Below are positions 53,233-60,677 of a stretch of 64,000 nt of DNA, piece by piece. The stretch spans positions 372,001 through 436,000 of the forward strand of contig JAWKTN010000002.1 of NCBI GenBank assembly GCA_041399065.1, given 5' to 3'. The notes beneath the pieces are model-generated. The model was not told where the DNA came from. It made no database searches and saw only the letters and a list, made by a program, of their open reading frames with translations. This DNA is from JAGQPD01 sp020426865. GTDB lineage: Bacteria > Planctomycetota > Planctomycetia > Pirellulales > Pirellulaceae. Position numbers and translations under genes: made by a program. Positions within the stretch are counted from its first letter, which is position 1; every line of letters starts with the position of its first letter.

Positions 53233-53931
53233 GGTATCAGAGGATTTTCTACGGTAATTGCATGAACCCGACCACGTCCAGTAGCAGATTCTAAACACGA
53301 TCCATCGCGTTGTCAAGGCAGCGGCACTCTGCCGACGACGTACAGCACCGCCCTTGCCGTTCGGTCGTCCAGAACCGGTCGCTTCTTGGGTTTTCTCTTG
53401 GTACAGACCACTGAGCACGGCTGCCAGAACGCAGATCACACACGCCGTGCTACCGACGACCGAAAGTCGTAGCGGGATCCGTCGCTCAACACGATGGGCA
53501 ACGAATACCTCCTGCAATCCGCTCCAGTAGGATGCCATCAACCACCATAGTAAGATCGCTCCGTATCCGCCCGCCAGAACACGTGCCATACACCTGCCGA
53601 AACAGACCATCAGTGAATTGATTGCGAAATCGACCTTCTGTTGGTCTGCATCCGACAACGACATCTGTCCCACATGTTCGGACAACGACGCCAACAAATG
53701 CCCGATTTCGTGAACGGGTCCGTCAGCCGCCTGCAAGTCACCGGCCGCGAAAGCGTCGCGAATTTCATCATTCAGCCGTTTCGCGTCGGCCACGCTGTCG
53801 TTAAGCGATTCGGAATACTGGGGCTCCTGCCGGTCTGCGACAGCGGGTTTGGCCGGTGCGCCGCAACCCGTGTAAAGCCCGAGTGAAAAAAGAGCGGCAA
53901 TCAGCATAAAACGCGACGAATGTATATCCAT
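53233..53931 (-). CDS. Predicted lipoprotein with two membrane segments, no stop before the next gene
   Basis: From the ATG at 53931 (MDIHSSRFMLIAALFSLGLY) with AGAGGTG upstream. The lipobox LYTGC puts the lipid on Cys at about residue 22. A helical periplasmic part follows (QYSESLNDSVADAKRLNDEI, HEIGHLLASLSEHVGQMSLS), then VLAGGYGAILLWWLMASYW and LSVVGSTACVICVLAAVLSG as membrane segments. A poor-quality stretch (53233-53310) leads without a stop into the 52792 gene. Either the stop was lost, or two genes were fused by a deletion near FINSLMVCFGR. Function unknown. Confidence 0.5.
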
Positions 53932-54048
53932 ACAACACCTCTTGAGATTGTTCGAGACGCGGGGCGGTGGCGGCCGGATGCGAATGACGGATTGCATGGA
54001 GCCAACACAAGCTCCGGCGGATCTCTCCGCCGGAGCTTTAAGGGATGA

Positions 54049-54882
54049 TTACACGTACGAAGCATTTCGCCGCCGTAGTCGCAAAAGGCCGATCATCGCA
54101 ACAGCGATGAGTCCGACCGTTGACGGCTCGGGGACTTGCTGCACATCGAAATAGAACCGGCCCGAATCACCAAATGTGCCTGATTCGTCGACCAGTCGGA
54201 ACTCGGCCCAGTAGTGTCCAGCGGGAGCAGTTTCGTCCACCCAAAGCACCGGCGTGAACGAGAACATCTCGTCACCGTCCCCGACATGGACATTGCCGCC
54301 AACTGACAAAGCGAGCGGATCGGACGGCGTCCCCACGTTGAGCAGAGGCGAACTGACACCGACAAGTTCCAGATGAATATGAGCGGGGCCAAAACTGCCC
54401 GCCCATCGGCCACTGCTACTGTTGAGCAGGACATCTTCCGCGCTCCCAGCACCATTCAATGACTGGATGTTTTGCATTTCCAGATCGGAGTATTCGACTC
54501 CCGGAATGTGCGCCGAGGTGTTCTTGCCCGCGTAGACTCCTGTGCCGGGAACAAGCGGCAGAGGCGGCTGCAAGGTATTTGTTTCGGGTAGGCGGTTGTT
54601 GCCGTTTGTGTCAACCGGCGTCGGTGATGCCGCGGGGCCAGCGTATATGTGTTGACCGATTCCGTGGAAGTGATCGCCATGCTGGTACAGGAGTGTCAGC
54701 CGGTTGAAGTTTGGATTGTCCGGATAGTCACCACCACCGTCAGCGGATGGGGCCTGGAATGGCGTCGTGCGACTGTCAACGCCGATATAGTACTCGGCAA
54801 GTTCAGCGTGCACGTTCGACAGCGTGCAGACGGCGGCCACGACTGTGGTAGCGACACACAATGGGATGCGAAAGGTCTTCAT
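54049..54882 (-). CDS. His-rich PEP-CTERM protein, all3515-like (Zur-repressed family)
   Basis: 277 residues. Signal peptide about 1-26. The family core is AEYYIGVDSRTTPFQAPSAD and NPNFNRLTLLYQHGDHFHGI followed by GQHIYAG, then SAHIPGVEYSDLEMQNI, GPAHIHLELVGVSSPLL and GHYWAEFRLVDESGTFGDSG. The tail is VPEPSTVGLIAVAMIGLLRL plus Arg-rich end. HGDHFHGIGQH offers a dense His cluster for zinc. From memory this matches the family named after Nostoc all3515, whose gene is Zur-repressed; the neighbouring Fur-type regulator supports this. Probably an exported zinc-binding surface protein made when zinc is scarce. Confidence 0.8.
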   Translation of the reverse strand: MKTFRIPLCVATTVVAAVCTLSNVHAELAEYYIGVDSRTTPFQAPSADGGGDYPDNPNFNRLTLLYQHGDHFHGIGQHIYAGPAASPTPVDTNGNNRLPETNTLQPPLPLVPGTGVYAGKNTSAHIPGVEYSDLEMQNIQSLNGAGSAEDVLLNSSSGRWAGSFGPAHIHLELVGVSSPLLNVGTPSDPLALSVGGNVHVGDGDEMFSFTPVLWVDETAPAGHYWAEFRLVDESGTFGDSGRFYFDVQQVPEPSTVGLIAVAMIGLLRLRRRNASYV

Positions 54883-54920
54883 AGAATCAGATCTCCGAAG
54901 TTAAGTCAAACAGCAAAGAA

Positions 54921-55388
54921 TCAGGAAACAACGGTCTTGATTGTCACACGCGCAGTGGGATCGATCGGCGGTGCCCGAGAGTGCAAGCCGGTGCGACGAC
55001 TCAGTGGGTAGTATTCATGGGCGTACAGGAGGGTCGCCCGAGCCACCGCTAACGAAGGCGAGGCGTCTTGTTCCACGGAATGGACCTGCGGCTGACCGAG
55101 AACTTGGCACACTCGGCAAGTCGACGGATCATGCCCCCTTTGGTCGCCAAGCGAGCCCTTTCGGTAACTTCCTTGCGTCCCTTGATCGCCTGGGCGCAAT
55201 GCATGCCGCTGATATCCGTGGCAGCAAGCCTGTTTGGTTCGCTCCGCGTTCGTCACGGCAGAGGGTCCACAGCAGTACGCAAGAGAACCTGCGCCGTCTA
55301 GCCACCAATGGAGTGGACGACCGCCGATCACCTGAACGAGGTAGAGGAACAGAACGGCGACAGAGAGAATTAGTCGAGTACGGCACAT
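54921..55388 (-). CDS. Cys/His-rich small secreted protein, paralog of 52792
   Basis: 155 residues from MCRTRLILSVAVLFLYLVQV, a signal peptide or anchor. The mature part has LAYCCGPSAVTNAERTKQAC, CHGYQRHALRPG and HDPSTCRVCQVLGQ, and ends AHEYYPLSRRTGLHSRAPP. The element HDxSxCxxCQxLGQ is shared with 52792. No family name is recalled with certainty. First gene of the leftward cluster and thus closest to the dyad operators, which puts it under the same presumed control. Confidence 0.65.
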   Translation of the reverse strand: MCRTRLILSVAVLFLYLVQVIGGRPLHWWLDGAGSLAYCCGPSAVTNAERTKQACCHGYQRHALRPGDQGTQGSYRKGSLGDQRGHDPSTCRVCQVLGQPQVHSVEQDASPSLAVARATLLYAHEYYPLSRRTGLHSRAPPIDPTARVTIKTVVS

Positions 55389-55770
55389 AGCAATTAGGCA
55401 CCACTTCTGTTTTTGACAACGACGAGTCGTGCAATGGTTCGAGAACTTCCCGACACCAAGTAACCATGACGTCCTACATCCGCCAGCCAGGTCAGGCCAA
55501 GGGCTATCAAATAGGTGGACACGAGCGGCGTAGCCGTGCCGCCAATCGAAGCGACTCGGCCTGGTTCAGCATGGTCAACTCGATCCCCCTGCAGCATCTC
55601 GCCACCCCGGCCATGTCGTGCATCTCCTCGCAAAGCGAAAAGCAAGTACATTACGGCTCGGCAGCGTACGGCAATCGCCGCCACGCTTTCAGGTAGTGTG
55701 ATACAAATCGCATGCACATCGACGACGCGGCGATTTCGCATATATCCTACACATGTTACACCATTGCACA

Positions 55771-55815
55771 TGCAGTTCATTTGCATCACAATAACAAACA
55801 TGCAACTTGATTGCA
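55771..55815. promoter_or_regulatory. Two TGCAR-N5-TTGCA dyads, candidate Zur boxes
   Basis: TGCAG-TTCAT-TTGCA (55771-55785) and TGCAA-CTTGA-TTGCA (55801-55815) have starts exactly 30 bases apart (about three helical turns), each preceded by CA (CATGCA). The second is a perfect dyad. They lie upstream of the leftward cluster. A third copy precedes the Fur-type gene. Spacing and symmetry suit a Fur-family dimer. Confidence 0.65.
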
Positions 55816-56049
55816 AGTAGGTGTCGTCCTGTTTCTGGCAAGAAACGGTTTTTTTGATGGCTACTGGAGATAATCGAGAAGTCGTTCCACACACTTGGTC
55901 CGAGACTCGCCACACCTGATAAGGCACTTGCCATCTCACAGGCGCGAATCCGACTGTCGAGGACCTCGGGGAGTCTGTATCGGCCAGCGAGGAACGCGCC
56001 GCGAGCGTCCGACCACGTCACTCGGGCCGCCCATGAGCATTGTTGCACA

Positions 56050-56064
56050 TGCAACGCACTTGCA
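56050..56064. promoter_or_regulatory. TGCAA-N5-TTGCA dyad upstream of the Fur-type gene
   Basis: TGCAA-CGCAC-TTGCA (56050-56064) is a perfect dyad in the same extended context ACATGCAAC-N5-TGCAA as the copy at 55801. It overlaps GTTGCA-N2-TGCAAC (56042-56055). It lies 83 bases before the GTG start of the regulator, fitting autoregulation. Confidence 0.65.
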
Positions 56065-56146
56065 ATGACTTGCCGTCTCGGCTAGAATAGAGTTCGTCTT
56101 TTGATCGGCGTGTCACTTCACCTTTGCTCGAGGAGCCAACTCAACC

Positions 56147-56596
56147 GTGCCCCCCTCCGAACCCGATGCGACGTGGGCGAAACAGGCCCTTCGAGATGCG
56201 GCTTTGCGAGCCACGGCCGCAAGGGTGGCCGTACTGAAGCTACTGGGCTCAATGGGAATTCCGATGAGTCATGCAGAAGTGGTTGAAGCGTTGACTGAAT
56301 TCGGGTTCGACCAATCGACGCTCTTTCGCTGCCTGAACGAAATTGCGGATGCCGGGCTGGTATCACGACTTGACCTTGGCGACCAAACAAGGCGTTTCGA
56401 GCTGCGAAAGATGGGCGAAAAGGTCGAATTCACCCACCCACACTTCATGTGCGTCGATTGCGGCGAGCTGACCTGCATGGAGGATTTCTCGGTGCAGATC
56501 AGTCCGTCCCGTGGCCCGCGGAGAGACAAACTGGGCACGATCACCGAGATCATGATTCGAGGCCATTGCGGGAACTGCTTTCCTCGTGGGCGGTAA
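56147..56596 (+). CDS. zur: Fur-family regulator, probably Zur
   Basis: 149 residues from a GTG at 56147 with GAGGAG 11 bases upstream. The winged-helix DNA-binding part is about 20-80 (ALRATAARVAVLKLLGSMGI, MSHAEVVEALTEFGFDQSTL, FRCLNEIADAGLVSRLDLGD). The metal part has THPHFMCVDCGELTCMED and IRGHCGNCFP, the two CxxC pairs of the structural zinc site, plus His. The choice of Zur over Fur/PerR rests on the all3515-like neighbour and the dyads. With metal it should repress; the targets would be the leftward cluster and itself. Confidence 0.85.
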   Translation: MPPSEPDATWAKQALRDAALRATAARVAVLKLLGSMGIPMSHAEVVEALTEFGFDQSTLFRCLNEIADAGLVSRLDLGDQTRRFELRKMGEKVEFTHPHFMCVDCGELTCMEDFSVQISPSRGPRRDKLGTITEIMIRGHCGNCFPRGR

Positions 56597-57335
56597 ACCT
56601 TACTGGCTTGCCATCATCAGCGAACCACGCGTTGTGTTGGATTTCTTCGGTCTTCAGCCCCCAAGCCGGCGAGGGGGCCCAGGAACGACACAGTGGTAAT
56701 CCCTTTTGCCACTGGCGCCAAGATGCACGAACTCGCGGCTATTGCCAACTCGATATGCCGTATGTGTGTCATCACTCCGGGCCTGGGCGCGGGGGAGCAC
56801 GCCACCGGTGGCTGCGCCACCGGCTGAGGTTGTTGCGGCCCTCCGGGCCGAAGGCCTGGAGGACTTTGCAAGCATCTCCTTCTTTCGGATCCTCACCCAC
56901 GTGTCGACAATCGCAATACTATGTGGTTCGAGGTATTGACACACCGACCGCCTGCTGAAGACCATGTGATGCGAGGTATTCAGCCCGGGCAATACCTCGA
57001 ACCACCAAGTATCGAGGCCCTATTGGCGGGTGTTGCTATCTCGCAACTTCGCGTCGCCACCGGAACCAGCACATGCCAGTGAACTGCGAAAGGCACAACG
57101 CATGTCGCAGTCCGAATCAGCTCGCATGGGCCACGGTCGACGCGCAACGATTAGAGGGCATGATCGACTCACAGTTGTTGCCAAAAAAATCGTTGTTGAC
57201 TATATCCAGAGGGAACTACCTGGCGATCCGCGAAAGCGATGCGTTAACAATCGTTGCGGCGCTCTATCGGCGTAAGTCGCGTAGATTCTAAACAAGCATG
57301 CTGCTTGCGCGTGCGATGTATCCACAACAACACGT
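56597..57335. other. Gene-poor 739 bp with nested inverted repeats
   Basis: No convincing gene. TGGTTCGAGGTATTG (56924-56938) is inverted as CAATACCTCGAACCA (56990-57004), and within the right half CGAGGTATT (56972-56980) pairs with AATACCTCG (56991-56999). A frame at 57073-57291 (72 codons, GMIDSQLLPKKSLLTISRGN) might be a fragment of a lost gene; no family recognised. The region ends at the 3' end of the TolC-like gene. Confidence 0.5.
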
Positions 57336-59030
57336 TTACGGCACACTTGGCCAGCCCATGGCCCATTGCAATCGGAGCTGCGCTCGATTGAATTTCGTTA
57401 CGGCGTCGAGGTAGGCTCGCTGCGTTGCCGCTAATGCCTGCACCGATTGCAGCGACTCGATCGGAAGTCCTTCACCTTCACGAATCCGGTCCAGGTTCCG
57501 TGCGTGGGAGTCCCTTGCCGATTGAATCGCCAGTTGGGCACTGGAGATTTGGCTTCGTGAGAGCTGTATTTGCGCCAATGCCTCGGACACCTGCCGCGAT
57601 ACTTCATCCATAACACGCAATTTTTCGAATTTCGCTTGCTCAACGCGAGCTGCGTTGGTGCACTTTGCCGCGTGTTCGCCCAACCCCAGATTCCGCAGTT
57701 CCCAGGTGACCACCGCGTCGAGGTCGTAGCGATCATCTACGTTGTTGATCGTGCTCCCAATACCACCGCCGAATCCACCGTGAGAAAAACCAACTAAGAC
57801 GCTTGGAACATACGGAGCGTATTTCTCTCGTCGGTGCGCTTCGCAGGCGGCCGCAACGAGTGCCTGCGATTCCTTCAGTTCAGGCCGCGTCCGCAGGGCC
57901 GTGCTGATCAGACACGCCGAATCACTTTCCACATCCGCCAATTCCAACGGAACCGCATTCACATCCAGCGGAACAATCCGATGACACGGGTCGATACTGG
58001 CGGCATGTGCCAATCGAGCGGACGCGAGGGCAATCTGCTCTTCGGCGGCGAACACCTGGACCTCGATCAATCTCAGCTCGGTTTGCAGGCGGTCGGCGTC
58101 GGAACGCAACCCTTCGCCCGCTGTCGCAAAATCGTCGGTGATCCGGGCAAGTTCCGCCATTTGCAGCCGCGTCTCGTCAGCGATCCGCAGCCCTTGATAG
58201 GCATCGACAAGCTCAATGTACGCAATGCCGGTGTTCATGAGTTGCTCGTTGAGCGTCGCGTTGGCAGCATGGCCTCTTGCCCACGCGGTCTTTTCCATGA
58301 TCTTTGGTTGAAAAATCGCATCGGCCAAATGAAACTGTGCAATCAAACCGGGCCTGGCGCTTGTCGTCCCCGCGCCGGTTGCTCCTGCGCCAAGACCAAA
58401 TTGAAACGAGCTTCGTTTGACATCCACTATGTCGCCGTTACTGGCTTGATAGTTCCCATCGTGACGGTGAAAGCTGAAGCCAGCTTGGATACTTGGCAAC
58501 CACAGCATTTGCGCTCGAGCGAGCTGCCCGTACGATTCACGGACTCGCCAACGAGCGATCCCGACGATGGGGTGGCGCGAGTCGACCAACGCCATCGCTG
58601 AAGGGAAATTGAGTTGCAAGGCAGCTGCTGACGTGATCGCGTCTCCATTCATGTCCGATAGCAAAGGGGTGGGTGGAGCTGGATTGGGCGCCGTACCGGT
58701 CACCTTGTCGGGAGCGGTACTTCCGCGTTCGTCGGCAACCGATGACTCGGCGGGCGCGACAGGAACGGTGGGAATTTGCATCCCGTCGGCGGGGACCTGA
58801 ATGTCGAAGACAACCGGTAAGACGTGTGTGCCGTCCGTCCCAGCGGAGCCGTTCCTGGGCGACTCAAGAGGCGTCGCTCTCTCAGACGCGACAGTAGGCA
58901 AGACGGTGGGTTCGACGGTGGGTTCGACGGTGGCTTGAGTGTTCGGAGTGACAAACTTGGCCGGACCGCACGCACACCCACTGGTAATGATGAGCAGGAC
59001 GCTACAGGAAACACGGGCAACCTTGGGCAT
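57336..59030 (-). CDS. TolC-family outer-membrane efflux lipoprotein
   Basis: 564 residues. Lipoprotein signal ARVSCSVLLIITSGCACG with Cys near residue 19-21. A low-complexity linker follows, with a VEPT repeat (TVEPTVEPTVLPTV). The OEP domain (about 145-564) is a pair of helical repeats with QLARAQMLWLPSIQAGFSFH, NTGIAYIELVDAYQGLRIAD, TRPELKESQALVAAACEAHR and AALAATQRAYLDAVTKFNRA-type ends. It forms the outer-membrane channel of a tripartite pump. Divergent from the adaptor/RND pair, 261 bases apart, which suggests common function. Confidence 0.9.
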   Translation of the reverse strand: MPKVARVSCSVLLIITSGCACGPAKFVTPNTQATVEPTVEPTVLPTVASERATPLESPRNGSAGTDGTHVLPVVFDIQVPADGMQIPTVPVAPAESSVADERGSTAPDKVTGTAPNPAPPTPLLSDMNGDAITSAAALQLNFPSAMALVDSRHPIVGIARWRVRESYGQLARAQMLWLPSIQAGFSFHRHDGNYQASNGDIVDVKRSSFQFGLGAGATGAGTTSARPGLIAQFHLADAIFQPKIMEKTAWARGHAANATLNEQLMNTGIAYIELVDAYQGLRIADETRLQMAELARITDDFATAGEGLRSDADRLQTELRLIEVQVFAAEEQIALASARLAHAASIDPCHRIVPLDVNAVPLELADVESDSACLISTALRTRPELKESQALVAAACEAHRREKYAPYVPSVLVGFSHGGFGGGIGSTINNVDDRYDLDAVVTWELRNLGLGEHAAKCTNAARVEQAKFEKLRVMDEVSRQVSEALAQIQLSRSQISSAQLAIQSARDSHARNLDRIREGEGLPIESLQSVQALAATQRAYLDAVTKFNRAQLRLQWAMGWPSVP

Positions 59031-59291
59031 TAGGCCAAACTCCCCACCAAAGACACCAGGGACATACGGAGCGGTATCGAGCGAATGTATGGATCATGCT
59101 TCGGCAATCGGTTAGTTCTGTGATCACGGTTATGAGGTTCAAATATTGGGGAATGCCGGCATTGGGGAATCGAAAGGGCGGAAGACAGCAAATTATGCTG
59201 GACAGTATAGACGTAACGATTATTCCGACCGTATTGTTCGTACCGGTTAGCCGTCCGACAGCGGTATCCACTTCAAGTTTTGAGCGTCGAT

Positions 59292-60605
59292 ATGACAATT
59301 CGCATAGCTTTTTCCTACCTACTGGGCAGCATCTCGATTTTCCTGACGGGTTGTGCAATCGATCCTCCACAGACCTCCCAGCCAAAAAAGGAATCGAGCA
59401 TACCGGTCAAGGCGGTAGCGGTTGCATCAACAAGCGTTACGCGAAAGACAACTCAACCTGCGACGATCCTGGCATATTACGAAACGCCGATCCGAGCCCG
59501 GGCGTCGGGCTACGTGTCGACTTTGAACGTTGACATTGGCGACTATGTGGAAGCGGGGCAACAGCTGGCGGAACTTGACGTACCCGAGTTGATTCGGCAG
59601 CGGGAAACGATCGAGTCGCGAATCGCGCTATCGCAGGCGCAGGAGAGGCGCGCAGCTGCCAACGTAGCATTGTCGCAGGCGAGCGTCGAATCGGCGCAAG
59701 CGCGATTGACCGAAGCCCGGTCACAGACCGCACAGGCAGACGCAACGTTGGCAGCGGCCGAAGCCGAGTTTTCGAGGACAAATGAACTGGTACTTCGCGG
59801 ATCGTTACAGTCACGACTGCTTGACGAAGCTCGCAAACGGCGGGACGCCGAACAAGCGGGAAGGGCTGCGACGATTGCGACGGTGCAGGTCGCCGAGGCG
59901 GAAGTTGGCAAGGCAACAGCACATCACGGGGCGATGATCGCAGACCGGGAGATCGCGGAAGCTGAAACGCAAGTGATGCGCCGGCAATTGGCGGAACTCA
60001 ACGTGGTGATTGCTTATGCCACGATCACCGCCCCCTTTGCCGGCGTGATCACCGAGCGGCACATTGAACTGGGCGACCTTGTGAACGTCGACAGTGCGAG
60101 CCTGGAGGGGACCTTGTTCGTGCTGAGCAGGGTCGACAAGGTACGCGTCCGAATTCCCGTCCCCGAGTCCGATGCGGTCCACATTGCGCGTGGCAACAGC
60201 ATCTCGCTTTCATTTCCGTCGTTTGTTGACGAGGCACCGATCAGTACCACGGTCGAGCGACTCGCACACAGTTTGAATCCTGGCACTCGCACGATGACGG
60301 TCGAGGCGGAAGTGAGCAACACCGACGGAAAACTACTCCCGGGCATGTTTGGGCTGGCGACGATCGAGATGGGCAGCCCATCGTCTGTCTCCACGTTACC
60401 GTCGCGGGCCGTCCGCTTTGATGACCACGGCAAGGCATATGTTTATATCATCACCGAGCAGAATACTGTAACTGTGTCGGAGGTCGCAACGGGACTGGAC
60501 GACGGACACACGATCGAGATACGCGACGGTTTGGAGCCGGGGCAACTGGTCATTGACGCTCATCTGAGACGTTTCCACAACGGAGATCAGGTCCGACCGC
60601 TTTAG
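59292..60605 (+). CDS. RND efflux periplasmic adaptor (membrane fusion protein), lipoprotein
   Basis: 437 residues from MTIRIAFSYLLGSISIFLTG; lipobox LTGC near residue 21. A TTG at 59280 would add four residues. Order of domains: beta-barrel start (TQPATILAYYETPIRARASG), lipoyl half YVSTLNVDIGDYVEAGQQLA, long helical hairpin (about 90-210, Ala/Glu/Gln-rich), second lipoyl half TITAPFAGVITERHIELGDL, beta-barrel VRIPVPESDAVHIARGNSIS, and membrane-proximal VATGLDDGHTIEIRDGLEPG. It links the inner-membrane pump and TolC-like channel. The pump gene starts 72 bases after its stop. Confidence 0.93.
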   Translation: MTIRIAFSYLLGSISIFLTGCAIDPPQTSQPKKESSIPVKAVAVASTSVTRKTTQPATILAYYETPIRARASGYVSTLNVDIGDYVEAGQQLAELDVPELIRQRETIESRIALSQAQERRAAANVALSQASVESAQARLTEARSQTAQADATLAAAEAEFSRTNELVLRGSLQSRLLDEARKRRDAEQAGRAATIATVQVAEAEVGKATAHHGAMIADREIAEAETQVMRRQLAELNVVIAYATITAPFAGVITERHIELGDLVNVDSASLEGTLFVLSRVDKVRVRIPVPESDAVHIARGNSISLSFPSFVDEAPISTTVERLAHSLNPGTRTMTVEAEVSNTDGKLLPGMFGLATIEMGSPSSVSTLPSRAVRFDDHGKAYVYIITEQNTVTVSEVATGLDDGHTIEIRDGLEPGQLVIDAHLRRFHNGDQVRPL

Positions 60606-60677
60606 GGTCGGCAGACACAACGTTGGTACCGCAAGTACGTCTTGACCCGCCCAACAACCCACGAAGATAAGACCACA

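Larger units (their letters stand above)
55389..56146. other. 757-bp divergent intergenic region with operators; one doubtful ORF
   Basis: It separates the leftward zinc-module cluster from the rightward Fur-type gene. A frame at 55394-55651 on the minus strand (85 codons, MYLLFALRGDARHGRGGEML) has one hydrophobic stretch and ends 5 bases before the next ATG. I cannot tell whether it is real. The remainder is A+T-richer than the surroundings and holds three dyads (55771-55815, 56050-56064). Confidence 0.55.

Noticed and set aside
55394..55939. 181-codon minus-strand ORF upstream of the zinc cluster
   Set aside because: Its first half translates the operator dyads; only the last 85 codons could be real, and no family is recognised.
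57834..58601. 255-codon ORF on the plus strand
   Set aside because: Antisense of the TolC-like gene; no homology pattern.
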